A stretch of DNA of 23,175 nt. Source: an uncultured Eubacteriales bacterium (GTDB lineage: Bacteria; Bacillota; Clostridia; Oscillospirales; Oscillospiraceae). The stretch is from NCBI GenBank assembly GCA_900547315.1, contig URGI01000029.1:1-23175 (forward strand). Direction: 5' to 3'. Positions 1-6,282 of the stretch are shown piece after piece; within the stretch, counting starts at the first letter, position 1; every line of letters starts with the position of its first letter. The position numbers and the translations under genes are program-made. The notes under the pieces are model-generated. The model did no database searches. It saw only the letters and a program-made list of their open reading frames with translations, and was not told the origin of the DNA.

Positions 1-60
1 ACATTTATACTTCAAAAACAAGTAATACAGAACCGCATGGGCAGGGCATTTTTATAAATG

Positions 61-90
61 GCCGCAGACGCTTTTTCATGCGTCTGCGGC
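61..90 (-). terminator. hairpin over the tepA stop codon, probable weak terminator
   Basis: An 11-bp perfect inverted repeat (61-71 with 80-90, 8-base loop) straddles the tepA stop codon, which lies in the loop. On the minus strand it is followed only by an A/T-rich stretch (CATTTATAAAAATG) and not by a clean U-run, so termination would be weak. Bases 1-60 show no gene. Confidence 0.45.
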
Positions 91-729
91 TTTCTTCAGA
101 TATTCAAGCGCATCGGACAGCGTGCCGATCTGATCTATCAGGCCGCACTGCACCGCCTCCTCACCGGAGAGGATAGTGCCGACATCGTTTGCAAGTTTGC
201 GCGTGTCCGACATCAGGCGCGTATAGTCCCTGCGGCTTATCCGGGAGTGCGCCGTGACAAAGCTCACTATGCGCTCCTGCATTCCGGCGAGATACTCATA
301 GGTCTGCGGCGCACCTATGACAAGGCCGTTTATCCGCACGGGGTGTATCGTCATCGACGCCGATGGCGCGATGAAGCTGCGCTTCGCGGCAACGGCGAGC
401 GGTACGCCTATTGAGTGCCCGCCGCCGAGGACGAGCGAAACTGTCGGCTTCGACATTCCTGCGATGAGCTCCGCTATCGCAAGTCCCGCCTCAACGTCTC
501 CGCCCACGGTGTTGAGCAGGATCAGCAGCCCCGTTATCTCCGGGCTCTCCTCGATCGCCGCGAGCATCGGCAGAACGTGCTCGTATTTCGTCGTCTTCAC
601 ATCCTCGGGCAGGATCTGGTGCCCCTCGATCTGGCCTATTATGCTCAGGCAGTGTATACTCCCCTGCCGGGTCTGCCCGAGCTCTGTCACCTCGTTTATC
701 TCCGCGGTCTTGTTTTCGCTTTCCGCCAT
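76..729 (-). CDS. tepA: TepA/ClpP-like serine peptidase (translocation-enhancing protein family)
   Basis: This 217-residue protein has the ClpP/crotonase-like fold of the TepA (YmfB) family, a ClpP relative of Firmicutes implicated in protein export or turnover of membrane-associated substrates. The likely triad is visible: Ser106 in GGGHSIG, His129 in SMTIHP, and probably Asp182 ahead of the ILSGEEAV segment that matches the ClpP LSxxEAxxxGLID region. The oxyanion-type segment NTVGGDVEAG lies at 73-82. There is no signal peptide or membrane segment, so it is cytosolic. The ATG is preceded by GAGGTGATG, a good ribosome binding site. It lies downstream of the M18 peptidase gene but behind a terminator, so it may need its own promoter, which I could not locate. 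Assignment to TepA rather than true ClpP rests on the HSIG active-site context and divergence from ClpP; the family function itself is only partly known. Confidence 0.85.
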   Translation of the reverse strand: MAESENKTAEINEVTELGQTRQGSIHCLSIIGQIEGHQILPEDVKTTKYEHVLPMLAAIEESPEITGLLILLNTVGGDVEAGLAIAELIAGMSKPTVSLVLGGGHSIGVPLAVAAKRSFIAPSASMTIHPVRINGLVIGAPQTYEYLAGMQERIVSFVTAHSRISRRDYTRLMSDTRKLANDVGTILSGEEAVQCGLIDQIGTLSDALEYLKKAADA

Positions 730-770
730 CTGTTCATCACCTCTATTGTATTCTATCCAGACAGCGGCAT

Positions 771-805
771 ATAAAAACAGGACGGGCAGCTGAATGCCCG
801 TCCTG
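771..805 (-). terminator. rho-independent terminator of the prfA-tsaC/coaE-apeA operon
   Basis: An 11-bp perfect stem (778-788 with 795-805, 6-base loop) is followed on the minus strand by TTTTTAT. It lies directly after the aminopeptidase stop codon and before tepA. Confidence 0.88.
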
Positions 806-820
806 CCGGCTTATTAATTT

Positions 821-2203
821 TTATTCGTCGCAGTACGCTGCGCGCACACCCTTATAGGTCATGTAGCAGTCAAACTTGGAGACGACCTCAAACGGCGCAT
901 GCATGCTCAGCACGGGAACGCCGGCGTCGATGGTGTCAATATTGCGGTTGGCCATGAACTTTGCGATGGTTCCGCCGCCGCCCTGATCGACCTTGCCAAG
1001 CTCCGCCATCTGCCATACGACACCCTTGTCGGCGTACAGGCGGCGCAGATACGCGACGATCTCGGCGGAAGCGTCGCTCGTGCCGGACTTGCCGCGCGCG
1101 CCGGTGAACTTGCAGATACCCATGCCGTAGTTCAGCTTTGCAGCGCTGCGCTTCTCAGAGACCTCGGCATAATTCGGGTCAAAGGCGTTGCAGACGTCGG
1201 CGGACAGGCAGAAGCTGTTCTCGAAGCAGCGGCGCAGGGATACGCCCTGAGACTCGCACAGATCCTCCATGAAGCAGTCAAACGCGGCGCTCTGCATACC
1301 GCTGACACCCTCGGAGCCGATCTCTTCCTTATCGGCGAGGATGCAGACGCTGGTCTTTTCAGGATCCTCAACATCGAATATCGCCTTCAGCTCGGCATAG
1401 GCGCAGACTCTGTCGTCATGGCCGTAAGCGCCGATCATAGAGCGGTCAAGGCCGATCTCGGTCACATCATAGGCGGGGACAGCAACCAGCTCTGCGGAGA
1501 GGAAATCCTCCTCAGTGATGCCGTACATATCGTTAAGCAGGCTCATGACGGCAAGCTTCACGCGATCCTTGCCCTCGTCGGCATAGGGAGTGCTGCCGAT
1601 GAGAATATTCAGCCCCTCGCCGGGGATGCCCTCGGCCATGGTCTTCTTCATCTGGTCGGCGGCGAGATGCGGCAGCAGGTCGGTTATGACGAAGCGAGGC
1701 TCGCCCGGCTCACGGCCGATGGTGACTTCAACGGTCTCGCCGCTCTTGAGCGCGACAACGCCGTGCAGCTCCAGAGGAATGGTGACCCACTGGTACTTTT
1801 TGATGCCGCCGTAGTAGTGCGTCTTGAAGTAGCACAGTTCGTCGGTCTCATACATGGTTATCTGCTTGAGGTCGAGGCGCGGGGAATCGACGTGCGCGCC
1901 CGCAATCACTGCGCCCTCGGCGAGGCTCTTCTTGCCGATGACGGCAAGCATGAGCGCCTTGCCGCGGTTATTTCTGTATATTCTCATGCCGGGCTTCAGC
2001 TCCATGCCGAGCTCATACTCGACAAAGCCCTGCTCCTCGGCCAACGCAATTGCGTTCTTGACCGCCTCGCGCTCGGTACGGGAGTCGTTCAGGTAGCTCA
2101 TATACTGCCCGCAGTAATCCTCAACGGCGATGCGCTCATCTGTGTCGATAAGGTCATATCCGTTCTTCTGCTCGTAAAAGAGCTTGCTTCTCAGTTCATC
2201 CAT
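821..2203 (-). CDS. apeA: M18 family zinc aminopeptidase (aspartyl aminopeptidase type)
   Basis: This 460-residue cytosolic metallopeptidase removes N-terminal, often acidic, residues from peptides. M18 metal-site motifs are all present: AHVDSPRLD (His104, Asp106), GHDDRVCAYA (Asp263/264), the catalytic and metal Glu pair in DKEEIGSEG (293-294), ADVCNAFDP, and the last histidine in SMHAPFE (about 435). Length fits the bacterial M18 family. The frame is open up to a TTG at 2221, but the ATG at 2203 is the better start because AGGAGG lies nine bases upstream. That site is inside the last codons of the upstream fusion gene, whose TGA is separated from this ATG by one base, so translation is probably coupled. 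It is the last gene of the prfA operon and is followed by a strong terminator. The symbol follows clostridial M18 usage (apeA); apeB is the alternative name. Confidence 0.88.
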   Translation of the reverse strand: MDELRSKLFYEQKNGYDLIDTDERIAVEDYCGQYMSYLNDSRTEREAVKNAIALAEEQGFVEYELGMELKPGMRIYRNNRGKALMLAVIGKKSLAEGAVIAGAHVDSPRLDLKQITMYETDELCYFKTHYYGGIKKYQWVTIPLELHGVVALKSGETVEVTIGREPGEPRFVITDLLPHLAADQMKKTMAEGIPGEGLNILIGSTPYADEGKDRVKLAVMSLLNDMYGITEEDFLSAELVAVPAYDVTEIGLDRSMIGAYGHDDRVCAYAELKAIFDVEDPEKTSVCILADKEEIGSEGVSGMQSAAFDCFMEDLCESQGVSLRRCFENSFCLSADVCNAFDPNYAEVSEKRSAAKLNYGMGICKFTGARGKSGTSDASAEIVAYLRRLYADKGVVWQMAELGKVDQGGGGTIAKFMANRNIDTIDAGVPVLSMHAPFEVVSKFDCYMTYKGVRAAYCDE

Positions 2204-2204
2204 T

Positions 2205-3404
2205 TCACAAAACCTCCTCAAATGTCTTTCTGCATTTTTCTATAAATTCTTCCTGCGAACCGTTGTTTTCAAGAACATGGCTGCATTTTTGGATGAAATA
2301 CTCATTTGGCCGCTGGGCGTTGACGCGCATCATCGCATACTCGCGGCTTATACCGTCACGGCGCATGATACGGTCGATTCTGACCTCGCGGTCGGCGATG
2401 ACGCCGATGGTTGCGGTGCAGCGCTTGGCAAGGCCGCTGGAAAACAGCTCTATCGCGTCTATCGCGGCAAGCGTACCGCCGTTCATCGCGTGCTCGCGCA
2501 GGATACGGCGTATCTCAAGATTTATGTGCCTGTGCGTGATTATGTTCAGGTCGCGCAGGGCTTCCTCGTCGGTGAACACCACCGCGCCGAGCGCCTTGCG
2601 GTCGAGCTTCCCGTCAATGACCGCGCCTGGGAAATACTTCTCTATCTCGTCGAGCATCGGCCTGTCGGTCTCAAGCATCCGGTGATACACGGCATCGCAG
2701 TCTATCAGCAGTGCGCCGCGGCGCTCAAGCTCGTTGAGCGCAGTGGTCTTGCCGCAGCCTGTGCCGCCCGTGATGCCGATTATCTTCATACTATCGACGA
2801 ACGCGTCGGCTATCTCATCCACCGGAAGCGCGCCCTGACGCAGGATCCTGTACGGTGTGCGGCTGAGGTCTATCAGCGTCGATTCACACCCGATGCCGCA
2901 TTCTCCGCCGTCAAGCACGGCGTCGATCTTGCCGTCGAAATATTTCAAAACGCTGTCGGCGTTTTTGGGGCTTGGCTCGCCGGACGGATTCGCCGAAGGG
3001 GCTGCAAAGGGTACGCCGCTTTTTTCGAGCAGCTCCAGCGTCAGCGGGTGATCCGGGCAGCGCAGGCCGACCGTCTCCCCTCCCGCGCGGACTATCTCCG
3101 GCACACAAGGCTTGGCTTTCATCACTATCGTCAGCGGCCCAGGCCAGAACTTTTTCGCCAGCGTGTACGCCTGCGGCGGGACGCTTTCGCAGTAGCGCTC
3201 CATCGACGCCGCGTCATGCACCATGAGCGACAGCGGCTTGACCTCCGGCCGCCCCTTGACCTCGTATATTTCCGCCACGGCTTTCTCGTCAAGACCGTTC
3301 CCCGCGAGGCCGTACACAGTCTCCGTCGGGACGGCTACGAGTCCGCCGCCGCGCATTATTCCGACAAGCTCGTCGGTGCAGCTTATATATCTCTTTGTGT
3401 TCAT
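2205..3404 (-). CDS. fusion: threonylcarbamoyl-AMP synthase (TsaC/YrdC) + dephospho-CoA kinase (CoaE)
   Basis: One 399-residue reading frame joins two enzymes. Residues 1 to about 200 form a YrdC/TsaC domain, with VPTETVYGLAGN (25-36), KGRPEVKPLSL (50-60) and the APSANPSG segment (135-142). It makes threonylcarbamoyl-AMP from Thr, bicarbonate and ATP for tRNA t6A37. It lacks the extra C-terminal domain of long Sua5 proteins. Residues 206-399 form dephospho-CoA kinase, the last step of CoA synthesis, with P-loop GGTGCGKT (213-220) and DCDAVYH (235-241). The junction ADAFVDSMKIIG has no stop. Met206 (ATG at 2789) has no ribosome binding site upstream, so separate translation of the kinase is unlikely. 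The ATG at 3404 has CGGAGG seven bases upstream, inside the end of prfA, one base past its stop. Both catalytic motifs look intact. Confidence 0.9.
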   Translation of the reverse strand: MNTKRYISCTDELVGIMRGGGLVAVPTETVYGLAGNGLDEKAVAEIYEVKGRPEVKPLSLMVHDAASMERYCESVPPQAYTLAKKFWPGPLTIVMKAKPCVPEIVRAGGETVGLRCPDHPLTLELLEKSGVPFAAPSANPSGEPSPKNADSVLKYFDGKIDAVLDGGECGIGCESTLIDLSRTPYRILRQGALPVDEIADAFVDSMKIIGITGGTGCGKTTALNELERRGALLIDCDAVYHRMLETDRPMLDEIEKYFPGAVIDGKLDRKALGAVVFTDEEALRDLNIITHRHINLEIRRILREHAMNGGTLAAIDAIELFSSGLAKRCTATIGVIADREVRIDRIMRRDGISREYAMMRVNAQRPNEYFIQKCSHVLENNGSQEEFIEKCRKTFEEVL

Positions 3405-3405
3405 G

Positions 3406-4476
3406 TCACGCCTCCGACTGTGCCCGCAGCTTCTCCGCCTGATCCGCTGTGACCAGAGCGTCTATCAGCGGGTCAAGGTTGCCGTTCATGATGGCAGCAA
3501 TATTGAAATTCTTGTTGTCGCCTGTGAGCCGGTGATCCGTCACGCGGTTCTGCGGGAAATTATACGTCCGCACACGCTCGCTCCGGTCGCCGGAGCCGAT
3601 CTGGCTCTTGCGCTCGGCGGCGACAGCCGCGGCCTGCTTCGCTTGCTCCGCCTCGTACAGCTTGGAGCGAAGTATCTGCATCGCGCGGTCTTTGTTTTTA
3701 TACTGGCTACGCTCGTCCTGACACTCTACGACCGTCCCCGTCGGGAGATGCGTTATTCTTATCGCGCTCTCGGTCTTGTTGACATGCTGCCCGCCCGCGC
3801 CTGACGAACGGTAGGTGTCGATCTTCAGATCGTTCATGTCGAGCTTGAAGTCCACGTCCTCTATCTCCGGCAGGACGGCAACAGTCGCTGCAGAGGTGTG
3901 TATCCTGCCGCCAGACTCCGTGACCGGAACGCGCTGTACGCGGTGCCCGCCGGCTTCAAACTTGAGCCGCGAGTACGCGCCCTCGCCCTCTACGACAAAG
4001 CTGATCTCCTTTATGCCGCCAAGCTCCGTCTCATTGATGTTCGCTATCTCTATCCGCCAGCCTCTCGACTCGGCGTACATCGAGTACATTCTGAACAGGT
4101 CGGCCGCGAAGAGCATCCCCTCTTCCCCGCCGACACCGCCGCGTATCTCCATGATAACGTTCTTCGCGTCGTTCGGATCCTTGGGCAGAAGCAGGAGCTT
4201 CATCTTCTCCGACAGCTCTGCCATTCTGACCTTAGCCTCGGCGTACTCCTCCTGCGCAAGCTCGCGCATTTCTGTGTCGTCCATCAGCTCAAGCGCGGCG
4301 CGCATGTCCTCCTCGGCGCGCTCATACTCGCAGTACGCCCCGACGATCGGCGCAAGCTCCCGCGCCTCACGTTCGCAGCGCGCGTACAGCGCGGGGTCGG
4401 AGTAAGTCTCCGGTTCCTCCATGCGGCGCTGGAGCTGCTCATATTGATTTTTCAGTATTCTGAGTTTATCGAGCAT
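3406..4476 (-). CDS. prfA: peptide chain release factor 1 (RF1)
   Basis: RF1 recognises UAA and UAG in the ribosomal A site and triggers peptidyl-tRNA hydrolysis. The 356-residue length is normal. The catalytic GGQ is at 228-230 within SSGAGGQHVNKTES, and the codon-reading tripeptide is PVT (184-186), which fits the PxT of RF1 and not the SPF of RF2. The N-terminal domain (1-100) is the expected helical region. The ATG has CGGAGA at a suitable distance. It is the first gene of a three-gene unit with tsaC-coaE and the M18 peptidase and has its own promoter at 4507-4535. The usual partner prmC (methylase of the GGQ glutamine) is not next to it. Confidence 0.96.
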   Translation of the reverse strand: MLDKLRILKNQYEQLQRRMEEPETYSDPALYARCEREARELAPIVGAYCEYERAEEDMRAALELMDDTEMRELAQEEYAEAKVRMAELSEKMKLLLLPKDPNDAKNVIMEIRGGVGGEEGMLFAADLFRMYSMYAESRGWRIEIANINETELGGIKEISFVVEGEGAYSRLKFEAGGHRVQRVPVTESGGRIHTSAATVAVLPEIEDVDFKLDMNDLKIDTYRSSGAGGQHVNKTESAIRITHLPTGTVVECQDERSQYKNKDRAMQILRSKLYEAEQAKQAAAVAAERKSQIGSGDRSERVRTYNFPQNRVTDHRLTGDNKNFNIAAIMNGNLDPLIDALVTADQAEKLRAQSEA

Positions 4477-4506
4477 TGAAATCTCCGGACAAAATTATGA
4501 TATTAA

Positions 4507-4535
4507 ATCATACCATAGTTTTCGCTTTGTGTAAA
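4507..4535 (-). promoter_or_regulatory. sigma-A-type promoter for prfA
   Basis: On the minus strand TTTACA (4530-4535) and TATGAT (4507-4512) are separated by exactly 17 bases, with an extended TGG before the -10. It points at prfA and is back to back with the plus-strand promoter at 4557-4585. Confidence 0.72.
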
Positions 4536-4556
4536 CCCGAATAATATCCCGAGCGC

Positions 4557-4585
4557 TTGTAAATTTTCTGCGTCGATGATATAAT
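4557..4585 (+). promoter_or_regulatory. sigma-A-type promoter for the leader peptide/GNAT operon
   Basis: TTGTAA (4557-4562) and a perfect TATAAT (4580-4585) are 17 bases apart, with an extended TGA just before the -10. Transcription would begin near 4592, where a 5-bp hairpin (4591-4595 with 4603-4607) would form the transcript's 5' end. This leaves an untranslated leader of about 110 bases before the GNAT gene. Confidence 0.78.
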
Positions 4586-4632
4586 CGATCTGCGGGTCAG
4601 AGCCGCAAATAATACGGAAAGGGTGATCTTTT

Positions 4633-4671
4633 ATGAAAATAAAACGTGTACGGAGGGTTCACGCTTTCTAA
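4633..4671 (+). CDS. 12-residue basic leader peptide (MKIKRVRRVHAF)
   Basis: A 12-codon frame ATG to TAA is preceded by AAAGGGTGAT (4618-4627), a strong ribosome binding site five bases from the ATG. The peptide MKIKRVRRVHAF holds two Arg/Lys-X-Arg/Lys motifs (K2-I-K4 and R5-V-R7). Such +X+ motifs are established as macrolide-dependent ribosome arrest motifs in Erm-type leader peptides; whether this one stalls is inference. Its last codons encode the 5' arm of a hairpin and its stop codon begins the 3' arm (4652-4677), and the frame ends 29 bases before the GNAT start. Position behind a promoter, a strong binding site and overlap with alternative hairpins argue that it is a regulatory leader and not a chance frame. 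It is too short for standard gene callers. Confidence 0.6.
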   Translation: MKIKRVRRVHAF

Positions 4672-4693
4672 CCCTCCAATAATTTTTTGGAGG
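4652..4693 (+). promoter_or_regulatory. attenuator: two mutually exclusive hairpins before the GNAT gene
   Basis: Hairpin A pairs GGAGGGTT (4652-4659) with AACCCTCC (4670-4677): 8 bp, 10-base loop, followed by AATAATTTTTT, so it resembles a terminator with a delayed U-run. Hairpin B pairs CCTCCAA (4673-4679) with TTGGAGG (4687-4693): 7 bp, 7-base loop, and buries the GGAGG (4689-4693) that serves the GNAT GTG start at 4701. The two share 4673-4677 and cannot coexist. Hairpin A lies over the end of the leader frame, so ribosome position on the leader would decide the fold. The direction of control is not settled by sequence: a ribosome at the leader stop would melt both, while one stalled upstream would free the CCTCC to form B. 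Confidence 0.6.
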
Positions 4694-4700
4694 ATCATCA

Positions 4701-5621
4701 GTGAAAAATCAAATTTCTGTCCGCGAAACGATCACCGCTGAGGAAACCGCGCGCTTCTGGCGCGAGCTGGGCGCATACCATGACAGGGACATTTTCCCCG
4801 ATGAAGCCGCCGAGGAGCGCGAGTATTTCCACGGCGAGGAATACCGTGCTGCAATAGAGGCTGCGCACGAAAGGCAACATAACCGGTGCTTCTATCTCTT
4901 TTTTGAGAGTGGAGAACTCGCAGTAGGCTTTGCGCTTGCCGCGCTGTTTGACAAGGAGGACGGCAAGCTCTTTATTCTTGAGTTTTGCGTGCTGCCCGAG
5001 TATCGCGGCGGCGGAACTGGGCACGGCTGTGCGGAGGCATTGCTCGACTGGGCACGGCTGCGCGGAATGAAGTATGCCGAGCTTAATTGCAGCGAAGAGC
5101 GGCGCGTAAAATTCTGGGCAAGGCTCGGCTTTACGGCAAACGGCTATGACGAATGGGGTGAGCCGCTGATGCTGCTGCCGCCCGATGAAGAATTTCCCTT
5201 TACTGTGGAGATGACAAGAGAGCTTGACTGTCAGCTAATGAGACTTCAAAACGGCTATCGCGCCGATATCGGTGAAGAGATGCTCGATGAAGCTGCTCAG
5301 AAGCGGCTGAAGGCTGCTATAGATAAGGGAAGCATTTGCTTTTTCCTTCTGAAGCGCGGCTACAGGAGCATAGGAATGTGCAGTGCTGCTCCGGTATTTT
5401 CAAGCTTTGAATGTAAAAATGCCGGTATTTTTGAGGACTTTTATATTGAGCCGGCGTTCCGAAGGCGCGGCGGAGCAAGGCTGTTAGCACAGGCGGCGCA
5501 GGAATTTTGCCGTGAGCAGGGCTTTTCGGATCTGAGCGTATGCTGCGCTCCCTGCGACGAGGCTATGTACCGTGCGCTCGGCTTTACAACACGCCTCGGC
5601 AGCGTGTACGCGAATATTTGA
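4701..5621 (+). CDS. tandem-GNAT acetyltransferase
   Basis: This 306-residue protein contains two GNAT folds. The N-terminal unit (about 1-155) has a motif A at LEFCVLPEYRGGGTG (acetyl-CoA loop R102-x-x-G-x-G107). The C-terminal unit (about 165-306) has its own at DFYIEPAFRRRGGA (R254-x-x-G-x-A259). Both end with the usual aromatic/GF segment (ARLGF and RALGF). GNATs move an acetyl group from acetyl-CoA to an amine; the substrate here cannot be told. Tandem GNATs include antibiotic-modifying enzymes and MshD-like thiol pathway enzymes, but I see no specific match. The start is GTG with GGAGG seven bases upstream, and that site is held in hairpin B of the leader. It is probably cotranscribed with the unknown gene 21 bases downstream. 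Base composition is like its core-gene neighbours (GC-rich), unlike the following gene. Confidence 0.82.
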   Translation: MKNQISVRETITAEETARFWRELGAYHDRDIFPDEAAEEREYFHGEEYRAAIEAAHERQHNRCFYLFFESGELAVGFALAALFDKEDGKLFILEFCVLPEYRGGGTGHGCAEALLDWARLRGMKYAELNCSEERRVKFWARLGFTANGYDEWGEPLMLLPPDEEFPFTVEMTRELDCQLMRLQNGYRADIGEEMLDEAAQKRLKAAIDKGSICFFLLKRGYRSIGMCSAAPVFSSFECKNAGIFEDFYIEPAFRRRGGARLLAQAAQEFCREQGFSDLSVCCAPCDEAMYRALGFTTRLGSVYANI

Positions 5622-5642
5622 TTTATAAGTGAGGTGGGCAAA

Positions 5643-6203
5643 ATGTTTGAAGCAGGCTTCCCAAGGCAACTACGAGCGGATGTTATAACGGTCGAGAGAT
5701 ATATCTCATCAGCGACTTATTATAATCACGCTGCATTTTCCGAGGATTACAACGAGTATTCTCTAACAGACGGGCAAAGCGTCTCCGTTCCCTACAGGAT
5801 ATATTTCCTTGACACCTCATGGAATAAACTTCCGCAAATGACTCAAACTCAGCAAAGATTATATCACGCGATTTTCACACGAAGCTGTAACGGATATATA
5901 AGGGAAAGCCACTTGAGAGCTTTACTTGACCAAGATATTCCAGAGTGGGTATATCCATATATTCTTGGGCTGTCCGGCGAATATGTATTTGAGATAACAG
6001 AGCTATTATATGAAAAGCTATCTCAAACCGATACCTATAGTCTTAAGGAATTCTGCCGCCGCAATCAAAGACAATTTGTCAGAGAGCACAGGAGAATGAT
6101 AAGCTACTGGAATGAATACTACCGTGAATTCAACTTTTATGACTATGACGGAAGAAAGCTATTTCACGAATGTTTAGGATATTCTGCGTCACTAGAAACA
6201 TAA
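5643..6203 (+). CDS. protein of unknown function, A+T-rich
   Basis: I do not recognise this 186-residue protein. It is rich in Tyr, Phe, Arg and Glu, has no signal peptide, membrane segment or obvious nucleotide-binding or catalytic motif, and looks soluble and mostly helical. A central part (LRALLDQDIPEWVYPYIL, then EITELLYEKLSQ) and a basic C-terminal part (FCRRNQRQFVREHRRM) stand out. The frame opens at GTG 5634, but ATG 5643 is preferred because GAGGTG (5631-5636) lies six bases before it. It follows the GNAT gene by 21 bases and is followed by a strong terminator, so the two form one operon. Hand counts of two lines give about 37-40% GC, well below the GNAT gene (one line about 67%), which suggests separate, recent origin. 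Confidence 0.75.
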   Translation: MFEAGFPRQLRADVITVERYISSATYYNHAAFSEDYNEYSLTDGQSVSVPYRIYFLDTSWNKLPQMTQTQQRLYHAIFTRSCNGYIRESHLRALLDQDIPEWVYPYILGLSGEYVFEITELLYEKLSQTDTYSLKEFCRRNQRQFVREHRRMISYWNEYYREFNFYDYDGRKLFHECLGYSASLET

Positions 6204-6212
6204 GCATAATAA

Positions 6213-6270
6213 ACTCAAATCATCCCCGGAGTTTTCCGGGGATGATTTGAGTTTTCCGGGGATGATTTTT
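6213..6270. terminator. bidirectional terminator with a duplicated 3' arm
   Basis: A 17-bp perfect stem (6213-6229 with 6236-6252, loop AGTTTT) sits between two convergent operons. On the plus strand it is followed by TTTTCC and then a second copy of the 3' arm (CCGGGGATGATTT at 6256-6268). On the minus strand it is followed by TTATTATG, so it probably serves both the unknown gene and the cyclodeaminase gene. Confidence 0.85.
6231..6270. repeat. tandem direct repeat, 20-bp period, two copies
   Basis: GTTTTCCGGGGATGATTT occurs at 6231-6248 and again at 6251-6268. The copies match over the first 18 bases of a 20-base unit. The second copy could pair with the same 5' arm (6217-6229), giving an alternative terminator stem. 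Confidence 0.9.
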
Positions 6271-6282
6271 AAAAAACTAAGT

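Noticed and set aside
2201..2221. TTG start at 2221 for the M18 peptidase
   Set aside because: It would place the AGGAGG ribosome binding site inside the coding region; ATG 2203 fits that site and the family N-terminus.
2787..2789. Separate start for dephospho-CoA kinase at Met206 of the fusion
   Set aside because: No ribosome binding site lies upstream and the frame is uninterrupted from the TsaC domain.
4652..4688. Hairpin A as a simple end-of-transcript terminator
   Set aside because: The U-run starts five bases after the stem, the hairpin overlaps a translated leader, and a gene with its own ribosome binding site follows at once; an attenuator explains more.
4698..5024. Minus-strand 108-residue frame opposite the GNAT gene
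   Set aside because: It is antisense to the N-terminal GNAT domain, has no ribosome binding site and no recognisable features.
6231..6270. Two-copy direct repeat as a CRISPR fragment
   Set aside because: The copies are contiguous, without spacers, and form part of a terminator; no cas gene is near.
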